Shown: positions 45,099 through 56,783 of the stretch, piece after piece
Numbering within the stretch: the stretch's first letter is position 1
Layout: the number at the start of each line of letters is the position of its first letter
Assembly (NCBI GenBank): GCA_015179125.1
Contig: WHVA01000146.1
Coordinates: 62,001-126,000 of the forward strand
Source: Gautieria morchelliformis
Taxonomy: Eukaryota > Basidiomycota > Agaricomycetes > Gomphales > Gomphaceae
Direction of reading: 5' to 3'
DNA length: 64,000 nucleotides
Program-made: the position numbers and the translations under genes
The notes under the pieces: model-generated
What the model saw: the letters and a program-made list of their open reading frames with translations, nothing else
Told to the model about the DNA's origin: nothing
Databases searched by the model: none

Positions 45099-46417
45099 GG
45101 TACATGAGGAGACACAGAGCGCCGATGCACGAAGTCATGCACGCATATGGGTTACAACCATGCAGAATGGAGAAAATACAAACAGTATCCAAAGGGACGA
45201 AATGGTCCCCGGCCTTCCAGATCAAGATACCGCCGGATGAAAAGAAGGCGATAGCAGAAATGGAAGCTGACACGGCGCGAGTGCAAGTATTCTCAGATGG
45301 ATCCTGCACAGATGGTGGAGTGGGTGCGGCAGCAATCTTATACAGAGATGGCAAGGAGGAGAAGGCAGTAAGACTCTACTTAGGCACTGAAAAGAACACA
45401 CAGTGTTTGAGGCCGAGTTGATAGGAGCGGCGATGGGAGTGAAGCTGTTGTACAGCGAACGCAGTACAAGATACGTCATTGGCACAGATAATCAGGCAGC
45501 CATACTGACAACGAGGAAAGAGAAACAAATGTTGGCACAGTACTTGGTGGAGGCCCTGCACAGACAAATAGAAGGAATCAAGAATAGGCAGCCAAATACC
45601 ACGATAGAGATGAGATGGACGCCAGGGCATAAGGGAATCAAGGGCAACGAGAGAGCAGACGCAGAGGCGAAGAGAGCGGCAAGGGGGGAGAGCAGCGAGG
45701 ATATTTTCATCCCCATCGAGTGCAGAGGAGAGTTGCCACTGAGCAAAGCAGCCGAGCTACAGAGATTCAAGGCCGAGCTCAAGGGAAGGGTCAGTGACGC
45801 ATTCGCCAGGTCCCTGAGGTCGGAATACGCACATCGAATCGACAAGACTATGCCATCCCCAGCATTTGCAAGATTGACAGTGGGCATGGCGCGCAGACAG
45901 GCAGCGATCCTGATACAGATTAGAACGGGTCACATAGCACTCAACAAGTACCTATACAAGATAGGGAAAGCAGATTCGCCCACATGCACAGCATGCAAAC
46001 GAGCAGACGAAACGGTGCACCATTTTCTATTTCGATGTCCAGCATACAAGGAGCAGAGAAAACAGCTTGAGCACTCACTGAGGAGGGGCACGAAGGAGCT
46101 CAGCATGCTGCTAGCCAAGCCAAAAGTGATGAAACCGCTATTCAAGTACATAAGCGGCACAAGGAGATTTGAACAGACACATGGGAATTTGGAGATAAGG
46201 GAAAGCGGCGGGCAATAAAGAAGGGAGGAGCATCGAGACAGTAGCAGACCGTGCGAAAGTGTGACCACACCTCGCCGCTGGAGGCATGGAAACCCCCAGG
46301 GCTTCACCCACGGAGCACTAGCGGAGACTGAGAAAGAGAGGACAGATAGAGATCATGTCAAGTACACATAGACAGCCGCGTCTTACATAGGGCCGCGTCC
46401 CAAAAGATGAAAAATTG

Positions 46418-46448
<31 letters not shown>
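45099..46448 (+). mobile_element. LINE (non-LTR retrotransposon), 5'-truncated, with poly(A)
   Basis: Only the 3' part is present. The frame has RNase H with its catalytic set (VFSDGSCTDGG, EAELIGAAMGVKL, VIGTDNQAA, WTPGHKGIKGNERADAEAKR) and a terminal CCHC module (CTACKRADETVHHFLFRC). It stops at 46216-46218. A 3' UTR and a poly(A) tract of about 28 bases (46421-46448) follow. One frameshift near 45398 separates the first RNase H motif from the rest. The RT and ORF1 are missing. The layout fits the Tad/I-like LINE groups with RNase H. Confidence 0.88.
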
Positions 46449-46998
46449 TTGGGCAGCGGTGAAGCATCTCCTGCACTACCTGCAAGGAACCATCAATCTA
46501 GCCCTCACCTTTGCACCAGATCCCTCCGCCAAATTGTTCCAGACATGGACGGATGCCGACCATGGGGGAAACCAGGATAATGGCCGATCGACCTCCTGTT
46601 TCACTACCAAAGTTGGGACCAGAGCTATTAGCTGGGCTAACAAGTTACAGAATTTCGTTACCTTGTCAACAACAGAAGCCGAGTTCGTCGCTTCAGTTTT
46701 TGCAGGGACGGAGATCGTATGGCTAAGAAATCTTTTTGGTGAGCTCGGTTCAAAATTGGAGGAACCATCTTACCTCTACATCGACAATCAATCTGCACTT
46801 TCCGTCGCTAAAAATCCCGAGCATCACGGGCGAATGAAGCACCTCGACCTCAGGTACTTCTGGTTGAGAGAGAAGGTCATGCAGAAAATTATTCAAATTG
46901 GGTACATACCTACTGGTAGCATGCCAGCGGATCTACTCACGAAGGCGCTGCCTCGCGAATTAGTAGAGCGCCACCGGCGCACCATGGGTCTGTTCTGA
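46449..46998 (+). pseudogene. copia RNase H, 5'-truncated
   Basis: Begins right after the LINE poly(A) with VKHLLHYLQGTINLALTF, and continues through TWTDADHGGNQDN, LSTTEAEFVASVFAGTEIVW, HHGRMKHLDLRYFWLREKV and GSMPADLLTKALPRELVERH to a stop at 46998. The frame is uninterrupted, so this is a younger copia copy than the one at 24.3-29 kb. Only the C-terminal pol segment is left. Confidence 0.88.
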
Positions 46999-47025
46999 CA
47001 GCAGAAGGACTGCGTCAGGGGGGTG

Positions 47026-47140
47026 TGTCGCAGTACTGCCAATGACGCAGTCAGTCACGTGATCACCCTAATCTAGCATCTGAGTTCGAAGAGAGAACTA
47101 TACAGTTCTTCCTCTTCAAACTCAGTCCTGCGCACAACAG
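47026..47140 (+). repeat. copia LTR start
   Basis: TGTCGCAGTACTGCCAATGA at 47026 follows an AGGGGGG purine tract 28 bp after the pol stop, as expected for a 3' LTR. Identity of its far end is unclear because gag-like DNA begins at 47161. Confidence 0.6.
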
Positions 47141-47160
47141 ATCCCATACAGTTGAAGACA

Positions 47161-47348
47161 GATGCAAGCTTCTAGCTTGCAGCCCCAATCCCAGGTGCAG
47201 CCCAGCAACATGACAGCTGATGCTACCCCGGACTCAGAGCCCAGGGTTCTGGAAGATGGAGAGGTCATCGAGCTCACCATGCTCATTCCCCCAATCGAGG
47301 ATGAGGAAGCCCCCAACCACATGTCACCAAGCATGGTCGAAGATAAAG
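47161..47348 (+). repeat. gag-like leader, copy 1
   Basis: Opens MQASSLQPQSQVQPSNMTAD and continues LEDGEVIELTMLIPPIEDEE. The same reading frame is found on the minus strand at 61043-60856, including the preceding GTTGAAGACAG. Similarity ends after about 188 bp. It is probably the 5' coding end of an LTR element family. I do not recognise a domain. Confidence 0.65.
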
Positions 47349-48016
47349 TGTCACATGTTTTTTCAGTTTTTTTTTCATTTCAAAATTCATAAAATGAGAT
47401 TCCCTGTCTAGGGAACACAAGTTTGATTTTCTGTCCCAGTGATTTCACCGCATTACATAAGCAAATAGTGGAGTTTGAATATTTTTTCGTGGGAGATGGA
47501 ACCCAAACAAGCAGATTGGTAATCCGCAAGATCCCGAGTATCAAAGCCAAATCCACAGAAGAATCCTGTGGGTAATACCATGCCTGCACAGACACAGGTA
47601 TGTTCCCTTCTTTGACCCTGATTGAATGCATACATTGTTTGTCTGCTAGTAGAGTCTTCAAACTGCACAAAAATTAGTAGAAAATAGAAGGGTGCGCTTA
47701 TATATTATTATACAAAATATTTGGGGCATCCTAAATAGACAGATATGATTGATTTGCATTGGGTCTTGTGTTTTAGTGGTTTATTATTTCTGTCTGTGTT
47801 TATGTTCGTTGGTTTGACTGGGCACTTTGCAATTTTTTGTCCCAGATCACATTGAATGCGGCAACTTCATTTACTACACTGTTGCTGAGTTGACATTTGA
47901 GTTAATCCAATCTTACATTTAAATCATGGAGCAGCTTAGATCAGGCCACAAAGTAATATACCATAGCTACCAAGATGTTCTACCAAAATTTGAAACTTCC
48001 ATACTCTGTATTTTCA
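47349..48016. other. Intergenic, no gene seen
   Basis: AT-rich DNA between the gag-like leader and the NLR3 3' flank. Nothing recognised. Confidence 0.45.
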
Positions 48017-48036
48017 CCCCTAAACCCTAACCCTAA
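48017..48036. repeat. Short interstitial telomere-like tract
   Basis: CCCCTAAACCCTAACCCTAA, three units of the CCCTAA type used by basidiomycete telomeres, about 370 bp beyond the stop of NLR3. Confidence 0.55.
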
Positions 48037-48127
48037 GATGACTAATGGGCACTTAGAGGGTGCTGGGTTTATACTGCTGCTATCTTAGCAGAAAATGCAA
48101 TATCTGTGTGTAGTATTTGCCTTGGGA

Positions 48128-48402
48128 AACTTATGAAGCCTCTCTGCACTGCATCCATGAAGTCCCATGCTCAAACCGGCTGAGATCAAGCTTCGTGGAC
48201 CCCTTCCCAATGACGGCGGTATTTGCCGGCCACCACAAAAAAAAACCTAACTGAGACCAGGGTGGAATCCAGAACAAAAGTTCTGAGGGTGAGTTTAGTA
48301 ACCAGCCATTTTCGAGCCATGAGTTATTTTGAAACCCAGGCTCCGTAGCTGCGCAAAGGACATTAACAGGTTTCGTCATGTCCCGACAAATAAAGATAAT
48401 AG
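48128..48402 (-). repeat. NLR 3'-flank block, copy B
   Basis: Partner of 842-1110. The minus-strand frame again reads SWLENGWLLNSPSELLFW and KGSTKLDLS. Small indels (an A-run at 48236-48244 adds two codons) preserve the frame. Confidence 0.7.
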
Positions 48403-51400
48403 CTACTGACGTGGTGGTGAAATGAGTTCCCCTGTGTCTCCATTCCACACACGGATCGTCTTGTCATGAGACCCAGAGACGATGCGTTTGCCGTTATGCG
48501 AGAACGCCACCGACCTGACGCAGCCGGTGTGACCTTTGAATGGTGCTGAAATGGCTTCCCCCGTGTCTGCATTCCACACACGGATCGTCTTGTCATCAGA
48601 CCCGGAGATGATGTGCTTGTCGTCGTGCGAGAACGCCACCGACGTGACGCAGCCGGTGTGGCCTTTGAATGGTGCTGAAATGGCCTCCCCGGTGTCTGCA
48701 TTCCACACACGGATCGTCTTGTCATCAGACCCAGAGACGATCCGCTTGCCGTCGTGCAAGAACGCCACCGACCTGACGCAGCCGGTGTGGCCATCGAATG
48801 GTGCTGAAATGACCTCCCCGGTGTCTGCATTCCACACACAGATCGTGTTGTCATCAGACCCAGAGACGATGCGCTTGCCATCATGCGAGAACGCCACTGA
48901 CGTGACGCAGCCGGTGTGGCCTTCGAATGGTGCTGAAATGGCCTCCCCGGTGTCTGCATTCCACACATGGATCGTGTTGTCATAAGACCCGGAGACGACG
49001 CGCTTGCTGTCGTGCGAGAACGCCACTGACATAACCCAGTCGGTGTGGGTTTCGAATGGTGCAGAAATGGACACGCCGGTGTATGCACTCCACACACGGA
49101 TCGTCTTGTCACAAGACCCGGAGACGATGCACGTACCGTCATGCGAGAACGCCACCGACGTGACGCAGTCGGTGTGGCCTTTGAATGGTGCTGAAATGGC
49201 CTCCCCGGTGTCTGCATTCCACACACGGATCGTGTTGTCACAAGACCCGGAGACGATGTGCTGGCCGTCGTGCGAGAACGCCACCGACGTGACCCAGTGG
49301 GTGTGGCCTTCGAAGGGTGCTGAAATGGCCTCCCCGGTGTCTGCATTCCACACACGGACCGTCTTGTCATAAGACCCAGAGGCGAAGCGCTTGCCGTCGT
49401 GCGAGAACGCCACTGACGTGACGCAGCTGCTGTGGCCTTTGAATGGTGCTGAAATGGCCTCCCCGGTGTCTGCATTCCACAAACGGATGGTGTTGTCATC
49501 AGACCCGGAGACGATGCGCTTGCCCTCGTGCGAGAACGCCACCGATGTTACGCAGTCGGTGTGGCCTTCGAGTGGTGATGAAATGGCCTCCCCCGTGTCT
49601 GCATTCCACACACGGATCGTCTTGTCATCAGACCCAGAGACGATGTGCTGGCCGTCGTGCGAGAACGCCACCGACGTGACCCAGTGGGTGTGGCCTTCGA
49701 AGGGTGCTGAAATGGCCTCCCCGGTGTCTGCATTCCACACACGGACCGTCTTGTCATAAGACCCAGAGGCGAAGCGCTTGCCGTCGTGCGAGAACGCCAC
49801 TGACGTGACGCAGCTGCTGTGGCCTTTGAATGGTGCTGAAATGGCCTCCCCGGTGTCTGCATTCCACAAACGGATGGTGTTGTCATCAGACCCGGAGACG
49901 ATGCGCTTGCCGTCGTGCGAGAACGCCACCGACGTGACCCAGCCGGTGTGGCCTTCGAATGGTGCTGAAATGGCCTCCCCGGTGTCTGCATTCCACACAC
50001 GGATCGTCTTGTCATCAGACCCGGAGACGATGCGCTTGCCGTCGTGTGAGAACGCCACCGACGTGACGCAGCCGGTGTGGCCATCGAATGGTGCTGAAAT
50101 GGCCTCCCCGGTGTCTGCATTCCACACACGGATGGTGTTGTCACGGGACCCGGAGACGATGCGCTTGCCGTCATGTGAGAACGCCACCGACGTGACCCAG
50201 TCGGTGTGGCTTTCGAATGGTGCTGAAATGGCCTCCACGGTGTCTGCATTCCACACACGGATCGTGTTGTCATAAGACCCGGAGACGATGCGCTTGCCGT
50301 CGTGCGAGAACGCCACTGACATGACCCAGTCGGTGTGGCCTTCGAATGGTGCTGAAATGGCCTCCCCGGTGTCTGCATTCCACACACGGATCGTGCTGTC
50401 ATCAGACCCGGAGACGATGCGCTTGCCGTCGTACGAGAATGCCACCGACCGGATGCAGTCGGTGTGGCCATCGAATGGTGCTGAAATGGCCTCCCCGGTG
50501 TCTGCATTCCACAAACGGATCATGTTGTCATAAGACCCGGAGACGATGTGCTTGCCGTCGTGCGAGAACGCCACCGACGTGACACAGCCGGTGTGGCCTT
50601 TGAATGGTGCTGAAATGGCCTCTCCGGTGTCTGCATTCCACACACGGATCGTCTTGTCATCAGACCCGGAGACGATGTGCTTGCCGTCGTGCGAGAACGC
50701 CACCGACGTGACCCTGCCGGTGTGGCCTTTGAATGGTGCTGAAATGGCCTCCCCGGGGACTGCATTCCACACACGGATCGTCTTGTCATAAGACCCAGAG
50801 ACGATGCGCTTGCCGTCGTGCGAGAATGCCACCGACGTGACCCAGCGGGTGTGGCCTTCGAATGGTGCTGAAATGGCCTCCCCAGTGTCTGCATTCCACA
50901 CACGGATCGTCTTGTCATCAGACCCGGAGACGATGCGTTTACCGTCGTGCGAGAACGCCACCGACCTGACGCAGTCGGTGTGGCCTTCGAATGGTGCTGA
51001 AATGGCCTTCCCGGTGTCTGCATTCCACACACGGATCGTGTGGTCATCAGATCCGGAGACGATGTGCTTGCTGTCGTGGGAGAATGCTACCGATGAGACA
51101 CCCATGTTGTGGCCTACCAAGACGTTTTCAATAGCTGGCCACACCTTTAGTTTCCCTGTCTCTACGCGGAGTAGTCTTGGAAAGTCTGGGAGGTAGGTCT
51201 GTGACACTATGGAACTTTCAGGTGCAAGCGGGAGTGCCGACACATACAGATGAGGAGTGCTCTCCGAGATTACACTCCAGAAAGTAGCAACAAACTTGCG
51301 GGCATCCCATACGAATGCTGTAGTGTCGTTATCCTGAAGTTCGTTAGACTCACGTTGGAGCTCATAACAACTCGGGCACCCACCTGACTCCAGTCCACTA

Positions 51401-54383
51401 TTGACGAGAGCGCTGCTGAAGCATCGGGTACCTTGTTGACCAGACTCAAAACTTCCAGCCAGTAGAGTAGCTTAGTCTCGAAGAACTCCTTGACCTTTGC
51501 CCTTATACCTGGCGTAAAGGTGGTGGCGCGAACATGGTCCGCCCAAAAACGGCAAGAGTAGGAAAGTTGTGAGGATATATACCTCTTGGTCCGTGTCTCC
51601 AAGTCCACAACATCGTCGTTGCGCAGATGCGAAGTTTCAAGCTGACAAATGTTGAAACAAAGCTCACTCTTCATCACGCGCAAGCATGAGAGCGCAAGGC
51701 CGACATGGTGTAAAGATGCATCGATGTAGTATGCTTTACTCGTGTTGCGATCTGTCAAGAAGTCACGAAAAGACGTGTGCAGCAGAGTGATTGTGCCAGA
51801 TTCATGAGAAGGAAGGCTCAGCAGAGCACCCATAGGTCCAACGATATGTTGAACCTCGGTACCCGAGTTGCCTTCCTTGCACAATTTCTGCAGGACGGAT
51901 ATCGAGAGCGGTTCTCTTGCAGTCAGGATGCAGCCCATCACCAAGCAAAAACGATTCTTGACCTTGTCCGTCAAGCCATCGCCATCCCCGAATATCTGCT
52001 TGAGGATACCGAGATACAGGTTATCCATCCCACGGAACTTCTCGTCAAAAAGTTCCTCCAGTTGCTCAATAGGATCCCGACCACACATCCCATCTCCTTT
52101 GACAAATCGACAAGCCGTGGACGCCCATTGAAAGTGACCTTCAGATTTCTCGGCTAATAACCGACACCAGCCATCGTTGGGCCATTTCCGGTCGAGGGCC
52201 TTAATGTTACCTAGTTCATCTTTCACAAAGCGGGTGACGGCATCGGCAGGGTTTGGGTCAATATCCTTTAGGGACCTGGAAAGCACGTGCTTCTTCCCAA
52301 GAAGGGCCCCCTGGATGTCTTGTTCGGCACGGGAGGTGATGAGAACGCGGAAATTAGGCGGCAGTTCTGCAGCTTCGTTACCAAGGACAGACAAGAGATC
52401 ATCACGAGATTTCTGGTCTCCGCTCTCATCCAATGCATCAATAACGATCACGGTCGGTCCAACGGCCGTTAGGTCACTGGAGGGGTCTCGAATAAACTTT
52501 TGGAATTGCTCAGAAGGTACGCGTGTGGTCCGAAGTGCTTTCTGCTCCCCGACCACTTTCAGCAACGATGCCTTTCGTTCTGGATCCAGATCAGCCAGAT
52601 CACGAGCAATCGTGCTAAACAGATTGTCGGGTGATCGCTGTGCCTGAAGAGCGCGGTCAAAAAAGTACGACGACCCGAGACGTTTGATGCTACTAAGTCG
52701 TTTGGCGACCTCGTGGGCGATGGCAGACTTCCCGGCACCAGCAACATCGCTCAAAAAAAATATGCGTGGCGTGTCCTCGCTATCCTGGTTGATCCAATCC
52801 CAGATCTCCGCAATAACTGTCTCCCGGGTATCCCGAAGACATCCTTTTTTAGGATTGAACTTAGCACCATCTGCGTAGGGCATGTCAATCAGCAGAACTG
52901 CTCCAGCTGGTTGCAAGGTGTATTAGCCTCGGGAAAGGTCCAAAGTCGGAAAACTCACAGAGGTCGCCGACGGTATCCAGAACACGTAGTACAGTGATTT
53001 CGGTATGAATGACGGCCTGTTGCTGTAACGCCAACATGAGATTGTTGAACGTTTCCCGGTATTGTTCGACCTTGCTGTCGACATCCGACCATAGATTTTT
53101 CACCGTTCTTTTCCCTGAACAAAGATCGTCAGGTATGGCCACCTGACAGTGGGTTCAACATACCCAAACCCTTGTTTTTTGCGTAGGCGCGAATAAAGTA
53201 GCTGCACTCTACCGTTTGATTCGTCAAGGATATGATAATTGGCCTTTGCGATTCAATTTTCTTCAACGGCTCCGCCAGATGGACGAACTCATAGGTGTCT
53301 CCAATGAGTTTCGCCAGCGCATTGATGCTATCGTCCCGCCCCTTCTGAGCAATGATCGTCTGGCCGGACGTCAAATATGTCTATCAAGCTGGTGCATGTG
53401 ATAGATCTACCTTGTGCGCAATAGACAGGATAGACCATGCCATCTTTGCGTAAGGATGGATCTAGAATCAAGGCAACCGTGTACATGAGATGACCTGGGA
53501 GACCGCTAGCGTTTGAACCGTACCTCGGAGATTCCATCCACGATCTCGGTAAACAGCCTGATCCTGTCCAGGAGTGGATCCCAAGCTGCTGATATTGTTT
53601 CGAGGGTATTGAGGGTGGAAGTGGCGGCATCGGCCCCAGGCGCTCCAACAACAAATGGGGACGGCGCCGGGTCCATCTTATCGACCTCTTCCGTGCCCCT
53701 AACTGCTTCGTCCAACTTGGTGCCCCGCGCCTCGTCGGACGCCGCGAAAGACGAAATGGTGAACTCTTTAGGACGGTCTGAACCTCATGCGTCCTCCCTG
53801 CCTTATCTGATTTTTGCAGTTTGCGAGCAACGGCTGCTGTGTCCAATGTGTACACGTCATTCCATCGATGAGCGAAAAGGACCGACCTCCAGTTGCTCCT
53901 TCTGCAAGCAGAAACTCAATGCTTTCCTTCGTACCGCCTATGAAATCATCAGGTCGGATGGTATGATGCCCATATACTTCAATTTCCAGCACAGAAGACC
54001 GAGTCAAGTTGGAGCTATGGATGGATTTAAGATCATATCGAGACAATAACGCTGGAATTCACACACAAATAGAATGGCTCATTCCACGAGGCAGCATTTC
54101 CTCTCGCAGAAAACGTAGTCCTCTGGGGGGTTCCTTATCGACGATGAGTTTCACGAAGAACTGACTAGGACGTTTGCCGAACAGTGTGACATTGGGAAGG
54201 TGCTCGCATTTCAAACCTGTTGTCGATCGGCAAGAGTCAGTATACAATAGATAGCGCAATGAAAGAGTCTTTCCAGCAACTTTGATTCCTGTAGGAATAC
54301 TTTCGAGTGGAGTGAACAGTTGGCTCACTAGAGAAGCAATCGTGGGCTTACGGTGCTGTCACAGTGCCCTCAACGTTGTTCAT
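48403..54383 (-). CDS. NLR3: C2-helical-NACHT-WD40 STAND receptor, 21 WD40 units
   Basis: The longest and best-kept receptor here, about 1.8 thousand residues if joined. The start ATG is at 54383 (MNNVEGTVTA). The C2-like domain is about 54310-53850, the helical domain 53790-52930. NACHT begins after a 52-nt intron at about 52905, with Walker A DVAGAGKSA near 52735, Walker B VIVIDALDES near 52445, VLITSRAEQDI, and a conserved GHFQWASTACRFVKGDGM segment. The intron at 51334-51383 joins WSQ to the WD40 exon, which is open to TAG at 48403-48405. The WD40 region should form beta propellers that bind a ligand, and NACHT would drive nucleotide-dependent oligomerisation. The one visible defect is in the C2 exon: a C-run near 54126 is one base short of frame compared with NLR2, which may be real or an assembly error. 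Confidence 0.85.
48410..51130 (-). repeat. WD40 array of NLR3, 21 units of 129 bp
   Basis: Units are near-identical 43-mers (SVAFSHDGKRIVSGS, TIRVWNADTGEAISAPFEGHT). Differences concentrate at the two residues after GHT (D/G/S/R/H then C/W/R), the residue before SVAF (T/R/M), the residues around the loop Asp (D/Y/C/R/H, then K/N/H/S) and the strand end (R/H/C, V/L). Units 10-12 and 13-15 are a duplicated block. Confidence 0.93.
49253..49911 (-). repeat. Recent three-unit duplication in the NLR3 array
   Basis: 49253-49524 and 49640-49911 are identical over about 272 bp at an offset of exactly 387 bp (three units). Flanking units have diverged, so this is a recent unequal exchange or slippage event. 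Confidence 0.9.
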
Positions 54384-56510
54384 CGTGCGCAGTGTTCGAG
54401 GTGGGTGGTAGACGGAAAAAGACGACGACTCAGAGCTCGGTACTTCGACCTGTCATCGAAGACATGGCACTCACGCAGCTTCTCACGTGTTCCCGGCGTC
54501 CATGTGAAGCGCCCGTCGATTTGGCTCCGTAGGTACTCGGCCGTCTTCGTAAGTACAGTCTCAGAGGCAACGCGGCGTGAGTGAGCTCCGTGCACTGGGC
54601 AAGTTTTGTGGATCCGTCGCGGCGCACACAACATGTGCATCAGCGCAGAGGGGGTCTATCCCGCCTTTCTACATATGAATCACACGTTCACACCTGCAGT
54701 TTTTTCGACTTGTTCCCATTCCCAAAGCAGCGCTACCAGACCTCCAAACGCGACGCTTGGCCCTCCAGTCCATCTTCCCTCCCGACTTTTCAAGCTTGCC
54801 TAGACCCTCCAATCCCCACGTCCCGTTTGACCAGTACTCCCTCAGCGGAGAGCGACCGTACAGTCCCCAGGTCCAACTCTTGTCAAGCCCTCCTCCAACG
54901 CCATCCATTTCCGAATCGTCAAGTACCAAACTGCCCGCAGATGGTCCACCCTTCGTTCCCCGCCAACGTGTCCCTCTATGACCCCGCAAGCCGCTGTCTT
55001 TACGAGCGTGTCACGAACCAAATCCAGCCGCTTCCAAGCCCCATACGCACACCGTCCGCTTCTCAGCTGGGTCCCGGCCAGGCTCTGCGCAGATACTTAT
55101 ACGACAGGGCCACCGGAGAAAGCCCTGTACACGCGCGGCACGAAACCGCGCGAGAGGTGGAACACAACCCCGCCACGTCAAATCCGAAACTGTCCAGTAC
55201 CACAAACGACAACACAACGAAACGCCACCCACAAGCCCCGGGCCCGTCACGCCCACGGTAGCCAACGACGCCATATCCACGCGTGCGGTCACGAATTCGC
55301 CGCAGAGGATAAGGCCGAGGACGTATGCAGGTTGTGGCACCTGGGGGCGCGAGACATCGAGTAAGGGAAGACATTGTCTAAAGGTGAGCCGTCAAATCCG
55401 TATGTACATCGACCATGCCCATCCGTATATACACCGGCCATGCCCCTCCGTATATACATCGACCATGCCCCTCCTCATATACATCGACCATGGCCCTCTA
55501 TGTCACCGTCCAATTTATATCAACACTCCCGTCAGAAACGGAACCAGCTTGCACGACAACACGCGGGCCGTACCGGGCGGGGTATGACTAGGCGTAGTTG
55601 AGTCGTCGAGTTGCGGGCCATGTGGGGGCACAGTCAGCAGAAACTTGGGAGGCTGGCACACACGTCGCCCTGGCTTGGCATCAGGGCGACGAGGTCGAGT
55701 GCACGGTCGTCCTCTGTGCGGAAGTTGGGCGGGAGGGGTGGTGTGCACTGTGCGGGTGCTGCTCGGGAGGGGTGCGTTATGGTGTCGTGCTGCTGTGATG
55801 AACGCGATCTGCTCAGCGGGTGTGACGGGGGACGGGGCGGATGGGAGGGGCGGGAGGGGCGTCGCGTCGTCGGTGGAGGCTCGAGGATGGGCTGGGCGGG
55901 AGGGCGGGGTCGGGCTGGGTGGAGGATGCGGGGATGTGGGTCGGGGGGGGGGGGGGGGAGGAGGAGAGCAGCGGGCAGGGGAGGGGAGACCGGGATGGCG
56001 ATACGGCAGTATGTGCCATGCGACGTCGGGGTGTACAGCGTGCAACAGACTTCGGCTTCCTTCTAGCGCGTGTGAGCTGCAATTCAATTATAGCGCATCA
56101 TTCGGCAGCGCGCGTGGACACCCTCCCTGCACCGGGAGTCTGGCGGTGCATGCGGGTGCCTACGCACGGCCGTGGGGACCTCACGGGTACCCATGCGTGA
56201 CTGCTGACAGCGCTTCTCGATCAAGTTACTTCAAGTTCACCCAAGTGCCCTGTGGCAGCAGCCACTGCTTCATCCACGCGTGATCCACCGGTGAATAGTT
56301 GAGCTACCGTGCGCACTAGATCTTATACCGTAATCAACGCTTCAGAAGCTCGCGCATCTACAACTTGCCCGCATGTGCTTACAAGAGTTCCATTCCCACC
56401 ATCCACCCTACGTGAGGCTGTGAGCAGATCTCTACCCGTCTCTGATTCGCTATTTCCTTTTCCATTCCGTCAACCTCCGAGTCGCTTTGAATCCCCGAGA
56501 ATATTGTCTG
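54384..56510. repeat. Duplicated NLR upstream block, copy B
   Basis: Partner of 18804-21020. It lies between divergent NLR3 and P450 B. It contains a Ser/Pro-rich plus-strand frame (54581-55261), a short tandem of CATCGACCATGCCC-type units (55405-55500), and a G-rich run at 55937-55956. Its overlapping open frames are not conserved between the copies, so I call no gene. It probably holds promoters for NLR3 and perhaps for P450 B. Confidence 0.7.
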
Positions 56511-56783
56511 CACAGCTGCGGCGCCTGCCTCAAGGCCTGAAGGATATGGAGGATACATGAATCGGATCAACAAACAAATTACAGAAAAAAATGAGTCTCC
56601 ATGCAACTTGTTCTCATCGGATTGATACTCACGGTGAGATACAGTTGGACCCAATTCTTCCTGCAATGTTCATTGCTAACCGAGCCAACCTAATTGAATG
56701 TGGCACGTCGGTTCCGACACGTCAAACTGATATAAGTCTAAGTGCACCGCGACACCACTCAGGACAGCACCGCGACAGCGACA

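Noticed and set aside
48363..50507. Second minus-strand frame over the WD40 array (378 and 319 codons)
   Set aside because: Repetitive TPGRPFQHHSKATP-type peptide, the +1 shadow of the WD40 frame.
48410..51130. CRISPR-like regular repeats
   Set aside because: Units are 129 bp, coding and contiguous with no unique spacers, in a eukaryotic gene.
48536..51196. Long plus-strand ORFs over the NLR3 WD40 array (also at 1208-2436 and 14633-15672)
   Set aside because: They are shadows of the 129-bp repeat, which keeps antisense frames open. The minus strand gives a coherent WD40 protein.
55515..56087. 190-codon proline-rich minus-strand ORF
   Set aside because: Low-complexity frame from a G-rich tract. 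Its frame is not preserved in the duplicated block at 20.0-20.3 kb.
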